A stretch of 17,527 nucleotides of DNA from JBCBEX01 sp038528235 (GTDB taxonomy: Bacteria > Bacteroidota > Rhodothermia > Rhodothermales > Rubricoccaceae): assembly GCA_038528235.1 (NCBI GenBank), contig JBCBEX010000085.1, forward strand, positions 1 through 17,527, given 5' to 3'. This document shows, one piece after another, positions 7,475 through 15,717 of the stretch. The number at the start of each line of letters is the position of its first letter. The first letter of the stretch is position 1. The position numbers and the translations under genes were made by a program. A model generated the notes under the pieces. It saw only the letters and a list, made by a program, of their open reading frames with translations. It had not been told where the DNA came from and searched no databases.

Positions 7475-9916
7475 TTAGTCCCCGCGCCGGATCGCAGCCA
7501 CGGGGTCGGTCGTGGCGGCGCGGCGGGCTTGCAGGCTCACCGTCCCGAACGCCACGCCCAGCACGATCAGCCCTGCTGCCACGAACGGGATCGGGCTGAG
7601 GCTCGTCTGGTAGGCGAACGAGTCGAGCCAGCGCGCGAGGCCGAGGTAGGCCAGCGGCCACGCGACCACCATCGCCACGAGCACGAGCTGCACCGACTCG
7701 CGCGAGAGCAGCAGGATCAGGTTGCCCACGGACGCGCCGAGCACCTTGCGCACGCCGATCTCCTTCGTCCGCTGCTCCGCGGTGAAGCTCGCCATGCCGA
7801 GCAGGCCAAGGCACGCCACGAGGATGCCGAAGAGCGCGAAGCCCGCCGCCACGCGCCCGAGCGCCCGTTCCGCGCGGTAGAGCTGCGCGAGGCTCTGGTC
7901 CAGGAAGGTGTACTCGAACGGCTTCTCGGGCACGAACGCTTCCCACTGCGCCGCGATGTGGTCGAGCGCGGCGGTCGGGTTGCCCGCGTCAAGGCGGACG
8001 GCGAGGTAACGTCCGAAGAAGCCGAAGTTGTTCGGGTGGAACCGGTCGAGCACGAACGGCCCGACGGGAGTCCGGAGCGAGGTGTAGTGAAAGTCCGACG
8101 TCACGCCGATCACGGTGCGGTCGTCGAACGTGCGCCCGAGCGCGTCCTGTGGGCTCGCCCAGCCGAGGTGGCGCACCATCGCCTCGTTGACCATCACCGC
8201 AGACGAGTCGGTGCCGAAGTCCTGCGAGAAGCCGCGCCCGGCGACCAGTTCGAGGTCGAGCGCCTCCACCACCTCGTCGTGAACGAGCAGGCGGGGGAAC
8301 TGGACGCGGTCCTCCTGGCCGTCGAGGCCGTACGAGTTCGTCTGGTACTTGCTGCCAGGCACGTCCTCCGTCGCCGTGACGGCGAGCACGCCGGGGTGCT
8401 GCTGAAGCGCGCTGCGGAAGGCGTCGTACTGCTGGATGATCGGCGAGCGCTGCGTCGGCACGAGCACGACCTGCTCCTCCTCGAAGCCGAGGTTCTTCGA
8501 CTGGAGGTAGCCGAGCTGCTGGAACGCCACGAACGTCCCGACGAGGAGCGCGATGGAAAGCGCGAACTGCGCTACCACGAGGCCCTTGCGGAGGACGGCC
8601 GATGCCTTCAGGTTGCCCACGCGCAGGTCGCCCTTAAGCACCTTCGCCGGGCGGAAGCCGGAGAGGAACACGGCCGGGTAGAACCCCGAGAGCACGCCCA
8701 CGACGAGCACAACGAGGAGCAGGCTCAGCGGCACCGTCGGGTGCTCGATGGGGTTGACGCTCAGCGCCTTGCCCGCCAACTCGTTCAGGAACGGCAGCAA
8801 TAGCAGAATAAGCGGCACCGCGAGCACGAGCGCCGCGAGCGTCGTCAGGATCGACTCGCCGAGGAACTGTCGGACGAGCTGTCCGCGCTCCGCGCCGAGC
8901 ACTTTCCGCATCCCGACCTCCTTCGCCCGCTGCGCACTGCGCGCCGTGGCGAGGTTCATGAAGTTGATGCACGCGATCAGCAGCACGAAGACCGCGATCG
9001 CCGAGAAGATGTAGACGTACGCGATGTCGCTGTTGGGCGCCATCTCGAAGTCGAGTGCCGAGCGGAGGTGGATGTCGGTGAGCGGCTGGAGGTAGAGCCG
9101 CACGTCGGCCTTGATGAAGTCGGGAAAGTAGCGGTCCACGTACGCCGGGAACTGCGCCTCCAGCGCCGTCGGCGCGACGCCCGCGCGGAGCAGCACGTAG
9201 GTCCAGGCCGGGTTCCAGTAGTAGTTGTCCGTGAGGTTCGGCCCCATCCACTGGTTCAAGGTGACGAATGCGCCGAGGATGTCGTACTGGATGTGCGATT
9301 GGTCCGGCTGCGGCGCGACGACGCCCGTGACCTCGAATTGCCCCTGCCCCTCGAAGGTGAGTGTCCGTCCGATGGGGTCGTCCGCTCCGAAATACTTCTC
9401 CGCAATGGCGGGCGTGAGCAGCAGCGTATTCGGCTCCGTGAGCGCGCGGCTCGGGTCGCCAGCGAGCAGTTCCACGTCGAACACGTCGAAGAGCGACGAG
9501 TCGGCGAAGAAGAAGCGGGCCTCGTTGTGGCGGATCAGGCCCGCCTGCACGGCTGCGGCACTGTCGGCGCCGACGAGGCCATCCGTGGGCGGGCGGTACT
9601 CGAACGTGACCGTTGGCTGCTGGAGGTTGAAAAACCGCACCGACGCCTCCACCTGCGCGTCGTGGTCCGTCCTAATCGTTTCCCCGACCGGCAGCGGCTG
9701 GCTGGCCGACTCCTCCGCGCCTTCGATGATCTCGATGACGCGGTAGATGCGGTCGGCGTTGGCGTGGTGTTGGTCATGGGCGAGTTCGTCCTGCACGTAG
9801 CGCACGATCAGCACGAAGCACGCGATGCCGATGGCGAGCCCGAAGATGTTGATGAACGCGTAGCCGGGCTGGCGGCGGAGCGCGCGCCACGCGACGGTGA
9901 AGTAGCTGCGGAGCAT
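7475..9916 (-). CDS. Orphan ABC transporter permease, duplicated MacB/FtsX type
   Basis: The 813-residue product has the double-unit layout common in Bacteroidota: helix, periplasmic MacB-like domain, three helices, then the same again. About eight membrane helices are visible, near 19-41, 297-322, 353-377, 397-421, 441-466, 688-712, 741-763 and 775-797. Each FtsX-like unit carries the coupling motif: EVGMRKVLGA at 333-342 and EIGVRKVLGA at 719-728. Proteins of this type pair with a LolD/MacB-like ATPase and act on lipoproteins, peptides or envelope stress rather than moving solutes in the usual way. No ATPase gene lies next to it, so it must borrow one or act differently. The ATG at 9916 (MLRSYFTVAWRALRRQPGYA) is chosen over an in-frame start at 10048, because the extension is proline-rich and unlike the family N-terminus. 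It is divergent from the lipoprotein gene at 10191. Confidence 0.92.
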   Translation of the reverse strand: MLRSYFTVAWRALRRQPGYAFINIFGLAIGIACFVLIVRYVQDELAHDQHHANADRIYRVIEIIEGAEESASQPLPVGETIRTDHDAQVEASVRFFNLQQPTVTFEYRPPTDGLVGADSAAAVQAGLIRHNEARFFFADSSLFDVFDVELLAGDPSRALTEPNTLLLTPAIAEKYFGADDPIGRTLTFEGQGQFEVTGVVAPQPDQSHIQYDILGAFVTLNQWMGPNLTDNYYWNPAWTYVLLRAGVAPTALEAQFPAYVDRYFPDFIKADVRLYLQPLTDIHLRSALDFEMAPNSDIAYVYIFSAIAVFVLLIACINFMNLATARSAQRAKEVGMRKVLGAERGQLVRQFLGESILTTLAALVLAVPLILLLLPFLNELAGKALSVNPIEHPTVPLSLLLVVLVVGVLSGFYPAVFLSGFRPAKVLKGDLRVGNLKASAVLRKGLVVAQFALSIALLVGTFVAFQQLGYLQSKNLGFEEEQVVLVPTQRSPIIQQYDAFRSALQQHPGVLAVTATEDVPGSKYQTNSYGLDGQEDRVQFPRLLVHDEVVEALDLELVAGRGFSQDFGTDSSAVMVNEAMVRHLGWASPQDALGRTFDDRTVIGVTSDFHYTSLRTPVGPFVLDRFHPNNFGFFGRYLAVRLDAGNPTAALDHIAAQWEAFVPEKPFEYTFLDQSLAQLYRAERALGRVAAGFALFGILVACLGLLGMASFTAEQRTKEIGVRKVLGASVGNLILLLSRESVQLVLVAMVVAWPLAYLGLARWLDSFAYQTSLSPIPFVAAGLIVLGVAFGTVSLQARRAATTDPVAAIRRGD

Positions 9917-10000
9917 GGGCGGTAGGCGGTTCGAGGGAGAAGCAGGACTCAGAGGCCGGACGCGTGCAACTCGTACATGGGAAGGGGGTGCTGGTTTTTT

Positions 10001-10022
10001 AGCGCCGGGAAGTCCCGGAGCT
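10001..10022. repeat. GC-rich inverted repeat in the divergent promoter region
   Basis: The arms CCGGG (10005-10009) and CCCGG (10014-10018) pair around a four-base loop. They extend through one mismatch by AGC (10001-10003) with GCT (10020-10022). A T6 run lies on the 5' side on the plus strand, so the element is wrongly oriented for an intrinsic terminator on either strand. It could be an operator or an RNA structure in a leader. The function is not known. Confidence 0.45.
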
Positions 10023-10101
10023 ACGACCGTCTTCTCCCCGGGATGCACCGGGTGTGCTTCGCGCAGGATCGGACAACCCCTACAAAAAAAGTCGGTCCTC
10101 G

Positions 10102-10133
10102 CTGGTCACCAACCTGTGGTCTGGGTCTGGTGG
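10102..10133 (+). promoter_or_regulatory. Bipartite motif copy 1, upstream of the PF03640-like lipoprotein
   Basis: CTGGTCA at 10102-10108 is followed after 12 bases by CTGGGTCTGGTGG at 10121-10133. The same arrangement with the same spacing occurs at 15718-15749 before the CHRD lipoprotein. The start of the lipoprotein gene lies 57 bases downstream. The two-box form and spacing fit an ECF-sigma promoter or a regulator site; which one cannot be decided from sequence alone. Confidence 0.45.
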
Positions 10134-10190
10134 AGCGACGGGCGCGCAGACGCCCAGCGCTTTTACCTCCATCCCTACTTCGATCCTTCC

Positions 10191-11114
10191 ATGCTATCTC
10201 GTTCTCTTCGCGGCGCCCACTTCAGCCTTGCGCTGCTCCTAATCGCTACTGGTCTCGTCGGCTGTGACTACAAAGACGGTGTTGTGGAGCGCAGCGTCGT
10301 CATTCGTGCTGACGCCGACCTCGGCGACGTGCTCATCGGCAACCGTGGGCGCACGCTCTATGTCTTCGCCAACGAGCCCGACGGCACCCCGGCCTGCCTC
10401 GGCCCGTGCCTCGACACGTGGCCCGTCTACTTCGTCGAGGAGTTGATCCTCGACCCGCGCCTCGACCCTGCCGACTTTGACGAAATCACTCGCCCCGACG
10501 GCCTCAGCCAGATCACCTACAAAGGCTGGCCGCTCTACAACTTCTCGCCCGACGGCAACGGCCAGGTCGAGTCCCCGCGCAGTATCCTTGGCGACGGCGT
10601 CGGTGGCGTCTGGTTTGCTGCAAAGCCAGACTATGGCGTGCTCGTAGCCCGCAAACAGCTTGTTGGCGCGGATGGCAACAACTACCTCGAAGATGGTACC
10701 CTCGGCGACGCCGTCAGCCGCTTCCTCACCGACCCGGCTGGCATCACGCTCTACCGCTTTACGGGCGACGCCAACGCAACCAACAACTTCACGGCACCCG
10801 ACTTCAGCAACGATGGCATCTGGCCCCTCTATTTCGAGGCGGGCGCAGTTCCTAGCGCCTACGACCAGGCGGACTTTGGCGTGATCGATGTGTTTGGTCG
10901 CCAGCAACTCACCTTCAAAGGCTGGCCGCTCTACACGTTCTTCGCCGACGAGGTACGGGGCGACACCAAGGGCATCAGCCAGCCCACGCCTGGCACTTTC
11001 GTCACCGTGAACAACGGCACGGAGACCGCGCCTGCCAGCATCGCCGGGGGCGGTGCCGACAGCGGCTCATCCGGCAGCGAAGGGGGCTATGGAGGCTACG
11101 GCGGTACCCCGTAG
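10191..11114 (+). CDS. Lipoprotein with COG4315/PF03640-like secreted repeats
   Basis: The 307-residue product has a lipoprotein signal peptide with lipobox LVGC and the lipidated C25. The mature protein carries repeats of the 'secreted repeat' family (PF03640-like): 'GRTLYVFANEPDG' at 53-65 followed by 'ACLGPCLDTWPV' (68-79), then 'YKGWPLYNFSPDG' at 110-122, and later 'GITLYRFTGDANATNNF' (184-200), 'GIWPLYF' (209-215) and 'FKGWPLYTFFADE' at 242-254. The first unit keeps the cysteine pair C69/C73; the second has lost it. The last 22 residues are glycine- and serine-rich (GGGADSGSSGSEGGYGGYGG). The family's function is not established, so none is assigned. It is likely anchored in the outer membrane. 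It ends at a strong terminator and precedes the ECF sigma gene. Its upstream motif is shared with the CHRD lipoprotein, suggesting common control. The ATG at 10191 is chosen because it places the signal peptide at the N-terminus. Confidence 0.88.
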   Translation: MLSRSLRGAHFSLALLLIATGLVGCDYKDGVVERSVVIRADADLGDVLIGNRGRTLYVFANEPDGTPACLGPCLDTWPVYFVEELILDPRLDPADFDEITRPDGLSQITYKGWPLYNFSPDGNGQVESPRSILGDGVGGVWFAAKPDYGVLVARKQLVGADGNNYLEDGTLGDAVSRFLTDPAGITLYRFTGDANATNNFTAPDFSNDGIWPLYFEAGAVPSAYDQADFGVIDVFGRQQLTFKGWPLYTFFADEVRGDTKGISQPTPGTFVTVNNGTETAPASIAGGGADSGSSGSEGGYGGYGGTP

Positions 11115-11143
11115 TTTCCCGGCCTGCCACACTGGCTTTTTCC

Positions 11144-11179
11144 GGGGACGCCCGCCGTGCGGGGGTCCCCACTTTTTTT
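11144..11179 (+). terminator. Intrinsic terminator of the PF03640-like lipoprotein gene
   Basis: A 12-base-pair stem with one mismatch is formed by GGGGACGCCCGC (11144-11155) and GCGGGGGTCCCC (11159-11170), with a three-base loop CGT. It is followed by AC and a run of seven T (11173-11179). This is a strong intrinsic terminator 30 bases after the lipoprotein stop, so the sigma gene needs its own promoter. Confidence 0.88.
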
Positions 11180-11188
11180 CACCGGCGA

Positions 11189-11195
11189 CTGGTCA
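11189..11195 (+). promoter_or_regulatory. CTGGTCA half-motif upstream of the ECF sigma gene
   Basis: CTGGTCA occurs 9 bases after the T7 tract of the preceding terminator and 53 bases before the sigma gene start. It matches the first half of the bipartite motif found before both flanking lipoprotein genes. The second half is not recognisable at the same spacing here. It may be a weaker or different version of the same site, or chance. Confidence 0.3.
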
Positions 11196-11248
11196 GACCT
11201 TGCTGCTGTGGTGCTTTCCTTGCGACCTCCCTACTGTCAGCACACTAC

Positions 11249-11836
11249 GTGGCCCCGCTTCCTACCCCCCCATCCTCAACGGACGATCCCACGCTCTCGG
11301 CACTCTGCCGCCGTATCCGAGCGTCAGATCGCGCGGCCTTCGCCGACTTGTTCCGTACCCTTCGCGTGTCGCTCGTTCGGTACGCCACCTCGTTCACGGG
11401 CGATGCCGCTGCGGCGCACGATCTCGTGCAGGATGTCTTCCTCAAGTTGTGGCAGATACGGACGAACCTCGACCCTAGCCAACCGATTCAGGGTTTGCTC
11501 TTTCGCATGGCACGCAACCGCGCCCTCAATCTCCAACGCAACCGCCGCCGCCGACGGGCCAAGCACGACAGCATCCGTCTTGAGAACGATTCCTCCTTGG
11601 CTCCAGTCGAGCGCGTTGACGCAGACCGGCTCGCCGCACGCCTTCGGTCATGGATGGCAGACTTACCTGACCGCCAGCGCGAGGCAATCTCGCTCACCCG
11701 CTTTCAGCATTTGAGCCATGACCAGGCTGCGGCTGTGATGGGCTGCGCGCCGCGGACTGTCAATAACCACATTGTCCGCGGCCTCGCGACGATCCAAGCC
11801 CGACTCGACGCCTTCAATGCTGCTGATCGAGCCTGA
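11249..11836 (+). CDS. ECF-family RNA polymerase sigma factor (FecI-like)
   Basis: The 195-residue product shows sigma region 2 at about 26-95, with 'AAFADLFRTLRVSLVRYATS' at 29-48, 'DLVQDVFLKLW' at 58-68 and 'FRMARNRALNLQR' at 85-97. Region 4 lies at about 128-186, with 'LPDRQREAISLTRFQHLSHD' at 139-158 and the DNA-binding helices 'AAAVMGCAPRTVNNHIVRGL' at 160-179. Regions 1 and 3 are absent, as in ECF sigma factors. It would direct RNA polymerase to a small regulon when released by the downstream FecR protein. The start is the GTG at 11249; no ATG lies nearby in frame. The anti-sigma gene starts 97 bases after its stop. It is preceded by the strong terminator at 11144-11179, so it is transcribed from its own promoter in the short gap before it. 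Confidence 0.93.
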   Translation: MAPLPTPPSSTDDPTLSALCRRIRASDRAAFADLFRTLRVSLVRYATSFTGDAAAAHDLVQDVFLKLWQIRTNLDPSQPIQGLLFRMARNRALNLQRNRRRRRAKHDSIRLENDSSLAPVERVDADRLAARLRSWMADLPDRQREAISLTRFQHLSHDQAAAVMGCAPRTVNNHIVRGLATIQARLDAFNAADRA

Positions 11837-11889
11837 CGACCATGCCCCCTGCCGAATGTGCAGTGCCCGACTTCGCACCTGCTGATCCC

Positions 11890-11913
11890 GTGTCTGTCGT
11901 TTCGATGAGACAC
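11890..11913. repeat. Short inverted repeat between sigma and anti-sigma genes
   Basis: GTGTCT (11890-11895) and AGACAC (11908-11913) are perfect six-base inverted arms around a 12-base loop. They lie in the 97-base gap just before the FecR gene. No T run follows. It could be an operator or a weak RNA hairpin that lowers readthrough from sigma to anti-sigma; chance is also possible. Confidence 0.3.
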
Positions 11914-11933
11914 CTCAGCGTACCGTGACCGCA

Positions 11934-12926
11934 ATGAAGCCTGATCTCCCACCCGACCTTCGCGACGCCTACAACGATGCCGACGCAGCTGACCGAGCTG
12001 CGGGCCTGTGGCAGGCACTCGCTGCCGCCGCGCCCGATCTCAGCGGCATCCCCTCCACGGAAGACGCACTGGCCGACCTGGAGCGCCGCCTGGACGAGCC
12101 CGGCACAGCGTCCTCCTCAGCGACACGTGTTCGTGCGGACCGTCCGGCGATCCGCACCCCGCGTAGACGTAGGCGGGCCCGCTGGGGCGTCGGTATCGCG
12201 GCGATGCTACTCACGGCGCTGACCCTCGGGCAGTGGTGGGCTCAGCGAGCGGTCACGCTGCGCGCCTCCCTGGGCGAGCAGATCGCAGCCACGCTGCCCG
12301 ACGGCTCGACGATCACGCTGAGCGGTGGGACGACGCTGACCTATGCGTCGGGCTTCCGGGCTCTCGGCTTCCGGCAGGCTGACACACGCGCCGTGCGTCT
12401 CAACGGTGAAGCGTTCTTCGAGGTCGAGTCTGGCGCGCGGCCATTCGTCGTATCGACCTTTAACGCGGAGGTAACTGTGCTGGGGACGCGCTTCAACGTG
12501 CAGGCACACGCCGACGATAGAGACGCTGCGACCCATGTCGTGCTAGAAGAGGGGTCGGTAGCTGTGAGCGCCGGCGAAATCGAGAGGGCGATTGTTCTCG
12601 CGCCCGGGGAAGCCACGGTGGTGCGCGCCTCCGAGGGCATCGTGGCTCCGACGGGACCCGTGCCCGTCGCGCTTGATCGGGCGCTTGCGTGGCGCGACGG
12701 CGGCTTCGTGGCCGAGGCGCAGCCGCTCGCCGATGTGCTCCGCGCGGTGGAGCGTCGCTACGGCGTCACGATCTCGACGGCGGCGAACGTCTCGCTTGAC
12801 CGACAGCTGACGCTCTACCTCGGCCCGCGCTCGGCAGGAGCTCTCATGAACGACCTCGCCCTCGCAGCCGGGCTTCGCGTCGAACCTCGCCACGGTGGCT
12901 TCCACGTGTCTACGACAGTACGATGA
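11934..12926 (+). CDS. FecR-type anti-sigma factor
   Basis: The 330-residue product has a cytoplasmic N-terminal part (1-76), an arginine-rich stop (77-84), one membrane helix (about 85-99) and a periplasmic C-terminal part. The FecR domain at about 108-212 includes 'LPDGSTITLSGGTTLTYASG' (121-140), 'VRLNGEAFFEVE' (154-165) and 'PFVVSTFNAEVTVLGTRFNV' (170-189). A DUF4974-like STN-related segment follows at about 258-325. FecR proteins bind the sigma factor inside and the receptor's N-terminal domain outside the inner membrane. The gene sits between the sigma and receptor genes, and its stop overlaps the receptor's start (ATGA at 12923-12926), implying translational coupling. An in-frame GTG at 11925 would add three residues; the ATG at 11934 is preferred. 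The N-terminal region is not an obvious match to the usual Bacteroidota anti-sigma segment (DUF4880-type), though acidic and alanine-rich helices are present. Confidence 0.92.
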   Translation: MKPDLPPDLRDAYNDADAADRAAGLWQALAAAAPDLSGIPSTEDALADLERRLDEPGTASSSATRVRADRPAIRTPRRRRRARWGVGIAAMLLTALTLGQWWAQRAVTLRASLGEQIAATLPDGSTITLSGGTTLTYASGFRALGFRQADTRAVRLNGEAFFEVESGARPFVVSTFNAEVTVLGTRFNVQAHADDRDAATHVVLEEGSVAVSAGEIERAIVLAPGEATVVRASEGIVAPTGPVPVALDRALAWRDGGFVAEAQPLADVLRAVERRYGVTISTAANVSLDRQLTLYLGPRSAGALMNDLALAAGLRVEPRHGGFHVSTTVR

Positions 12927-15673
12927 GTCCGCGTCTCGCCCTCGCGCTCGTGGCTCTGCTGCTCGTCCCACCCGTCGCTGCGCAGGAGCATACATCCGAC
13001 GGCAGGCGCTACTCGCTCACGATACGCGGCGCCGATGTGACGACGGCCCTGTCTGAGATCGTCCGTCTCACCGGCATTGACCTCGTCTACCCGTCGGCGC
13101 TGGCGTCGGATCAGTCCGTCTATTGCTCCGCGAGCGATGCCACGGCCGAGGACCTCCTTCGCTGCGTCCTCGACGGCAGCGGCCTGGATTTCGTGCGGAC
13201 CTCGGCAGGTACCTACGTGCTTATCGAGGCGCCCGTCCAACAGCCTCTTTCGGGCCGACTCGCGGGGCGTGTGGTTGACGCTCGCACGGGTGCGCCCCTC
13301 CCCTTCGCGCATGTGCTCCTCGCCGATGCGTCAATCGCCACGGCTGCCGACGAGGACGGCCTTTTCGCGTTCGCCGACCTGCAGCCGGGTCGCTACGAAG
13401 TCGTAGCCACCCACGTCGCCTACGCACCGTCGGGACCGCAGGCCATCTTCGTAGAGCCTGGCATGGCTGCTCGCGTCGAAGTCGTGCTCGACGGGGCCCC
13501 CGCGGAGGCTGCACCCGTGGTCGTCGACGGGCTCGCCCAACGCATCCCGTCGGCGCTCCTCGGCCTTGGCGAGCGAGACCTAGCAGGAAATCCAATTGTA
13601 TCCACCGGCGTGGGCACGTCCGATGTGATGGCGGGCGCGCGGGACTTCCTGGGCGTCGCTGCGGTGCCTGCCGTCGCCGACCTCCACGTGCAAGGGGGAA
13701 GCGCCACGGAGCACCTCGTCCTTCTCGACGGCGTGGCTGTGCGCGATCCCGTGGCGCTGGGCCGCCACCTCGGCGCATTCAGCCCGCTCGCCCTCGACCG
13801 CATGACGATCCACAAGGCAGGCTTCGGCGGGGCCTTAGGCAGCCAACTCACCGGCGTCGTGGAACTCACGCACCGCCTTGACACCGGCCCGGCCGTAGCC
13901 ATGACTGCGGACCCGGTGAGCACGAATGCGCGCGTGAACACTCCCCTCGCGCTCCCGGGCCTCGGACCGGGCGCCTTGATGGTAGCCTTGCGACAGAGCC
14001 TATGGGACGTGCGCCAAGAAGCGGGGCTGCGCACGATGCTGCGCGAGTGGGGCGCGACCGACCCCGTGTTCACAAGCCTGTGGCTGGGCGAAGACGTACG
14101 TGCGGACGACCTTGCCGGGGTCGCCTATCGCCCCACCGTAGCCTTCACCGACCTACACGCTGCTGCACGTTTTCGCCCCGATGCCCTCTCCACTGTCCAC
14201 GTTTCGGGCTACCACGCACGCAACCACGTCGATGCTGACCGCGCGGTGACCCGAACCGAGGCTGCCGAGGTGCTCGCGTTCCGCGACGAGTATGACTGGC
14301 GAAACTGGGCGGGCCAGGCACGTGCCCGTCGGCTTGTGGGAGCGCGCGGTGTGGTCGGCGTGCAGGCGCGCGGTGCGTACCACCGCTCAGGCTACGACTA
14401 CCGCTTCAACCGCGGCGCCCTCGATCCTGCCGATGCGACCGCAACCGCTGAGGTGCTCTTTAACCGGGTTGCGGAGGGGCAAGGTGGGGACGCCGCCCAC
14501 AGACTGACCGAGTTGGCGCTCGACGTGGATGGTAGCCTCAGCCTCGCGCCTGGCCGCGAGGTGCGGGCCATCCTCGGTGCCGCCTACACCCGGGCCCGCT
14601 TCGACGCGGGGCATGTCTTCATCGCGCCGCTCGCCCTTGCTTCTGACGCCTGGCACCTCTCCGGGACTGTGGAAGCTCGTTCCACGATCGGCTTCAGCAC
14701 CACGTTGGAGGGTAGCACGCGGCTCACGTATGTGCCCGCCTCTCAGACGCTCTACGCGGAGCCGCGCGGTGCCATCCGCTACGACGGTACCGGCGCAGTG
14801 GGCGCCTATGCGCTCCGGCTAGCAGGCGGCCTCTATCGGCAGTTCGTGAACGGCTTTGCCTTCCGCAACCCAGGTCCGGCCGCCATCGCTCCTGAATTGC
14901 TGTTTTGGCTCCCCGTCTCCGAAGGCGCGCCACCCCGTGCGATCCACCTTTCCGCCGACGCCCTTGTGATGCCCAACGAGACGTGGACGCTCCGCGCCGA
15001 GGCCTTTGCGCGGTGGGAAGGCCTCGTGCTCACGCTGGACGTGCCTGCGCTGCAAGCTGCACGAGACGTAGACGGCCAACTCGTCACCGACGATCGCGAC
15101 GCCCTTGCCAGCGCGACGGGGCGCACGGTTGGCGGCGGGCTGCGGCTCGACTATCACGGGTCGAGGCTGCGCGGAGGCGTGTCGTATGCCTTCGAGGATG
15201 CGCAACGTACCGTGCCCGGGCGCTATGACGGGCAACGCCTCGTCGTCCCTTGGTCAGCGCCCCACCGACTGCGCGGGGACGCTGACCTGCGCTTTGTCGG
15301 CCGGCTTGGGCTGGACGCGGTCGGTTTCCGTGCACTTGGTCAGGCCGCACTCGGGCGCACGTGGGGCTATCGCAGTGCCTACTACGACTATCTCCCCGAC
15401 GTCTCGTCGCCCCTGCTGGATGCAGGCTTCCGCGCAGAGTTGGACGAGCCAGACGCCGCGCGCCTTCCGGCTGATGTCCGTGTCGACCTCGGCGTCTACG
15501 CCGAGCACGCGCTCGGACCCACCCAGCTACGCCTCGATGTGGGCGTCACGGACGTGCTCGACCGCACAAACGCCTACGACTGGACGCGATCCTCACCCAA
15601 CACAGAAGGCCTCCCGCGCGAACGAGGCCTGCCTGGACGCCGGTGGACCGTCCAGCTTCGGATGTCGCTCTAG
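12923..15673 (+). CDS. TonB-dependent receptor-like outer-membrane protein with STN signalling domain
   Basis: The 916-residue product has a signal peptide (MSPRLALALVALLLVPPVAA). An STN (secretin/TonB N-terminal) domain follows at about 28-101, then a carboxypeptidase-regulatory-like beta domain at about 112-190 ('GRVVDARTGAPLPFAHVLLA' at 116-135). The plug domain spans about 225-320 and includes 'DLHVQGGSATEHLVLLDGVA' at 253-272 and 'IHKAGFGGALGSQLTGVVEL' at 298-317. The remainder is a beta-barrel ending in RWTVQLRMSL. The STN domain marks it as a transducing receptor that contacts FecR in the periplasm, so it both imports or senses a ligand and controls the sigma factor. No SusD-like partner follows. 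The plug segment resembles, from memory, the Bacteroidota group annotated as TonB-dependent receptor plug proteins of unknown ligand. Translation is probably coupled to FecR through the ATGA overlap. A terminator follows at 15684-15707. Confidence 0.9.
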   Translation: MSPRLALALVALLLVPPVAAQEHTSDGRRYSLTIRGADVTTALSEIVRLTGIDLVYPSALASDQSVYCSASDATAEDLLRCVLDGSGLDFVRTSAGTYVLIEAPVQQPLSGRLAGRVVDARTGAPLPFAHVLLADASIATAADEDGLFAFADLQPGRYEVVATHVAYAPSGPQAIFVEPGMAARVEVVLDGAPAEAAPVVVDGLAQRIPSALLGLGERDLAGNPIVSTGVGTSDVMAGARDFLGVAAVPAVADLHVQGGSATEHLVLLDGVAVRDPVALGRHLGAFSPLALDRMTIHKAGFGGALGSQLTGVVELTHRLDTGPAVAMTADPVSTNARVNTPLALPGLGPGALMVALRQSLWDVRQEAGLRTMLREWGATDPVFTSLWLGEDVRADDLAGVAYRPTVAFTDLHAAARFRPDALSTVHVSGYHARNHVDADRAVTRTEAAEVLAFRDEYDWRNWAGQARARRLVGARGVVGVQARGAYHRSGYDYRFNRGALDPADATATAEVLFNRVAEGQGGDAAHRLTELALDVDGSLSLAPGREVRAILGAAYTRARFDAGHVFIAPLALASDAWHLSGTVEARSTIGFSTTLEGSTRLTYVPASQTLYAEPRGAIRYDGTGAVGAYALRLAGGLYRQFVNGFAFRNPGPAAIAPELLFWLPVSEGAPPRAIHLSADALVMPNETWTLRAEAFARWEGLVLTLDVPALQAARDVDGQLVTDDRDALASATGRTVGGGLRLDYHGSRLRGGVSYAFEDAQRTVPGRYDGQRLVVPWSAPHRLRGDADLRFVGRLGLDAVGFRALGQAALGRTWGYRSAYYDYLPDVSSPLLDAGFRAELDEPDAARLPADVRVDLGVYAEHALGPTQLRLDVGVTDVLDRTNAYDWTRSSPNTEGLPRERGLPGRRWTVQLRMSL

Positions 15674-15683
15674 TCCAGAAATG

Positions 15684-15707
15684 GACGGAGGCCCACCGTC
15701 TTTTTTT
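15684..15707 (+). terminator. Intrinsic terminator of the sigma/FecR/receptor operon
   Basis: GACGG (15684-15688) and CCGTC (15696-15700) form a stem around a seven-base loop, directly followed by seven T (15701-15707). It lies 10 bases past the receptor stop. The downstream CHRD gene should therefore have its own promoter. Confidence 0.75.
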
Positions 15708-15717
15708 ACGAGCGAGA

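Larger units (their letters stand above)
9917..10190. other. Divergent intergenic region between ABC permease and PF03640-like lipoprotein
   Basis: This 274-base gap holds the promoters of two divergent genes. It contains a GC-rich inverted repeat at 10001-10022, preceded by a run of six T (9995-10000). It also holds an A7 tract at 10084-10090 and the bipartite motif described separately at 10102-10133. I see no coding potential that resembles a known family; the open frame running through it on the plus strand has arginine- and serine-rich, low-complexity character. Confidence 0.6.

Noticed and set aside
6280..9925. Long plus-strand open frames (6280-7452, 7352-8803, 9068-9925) opposite the amylase and permease genes
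   Set aside because: They are rich in R, H, V, E and A in the manner of antisense frames of high-GC genes, overlap each other, and match no family. The minus-strand genes have clear motifs.
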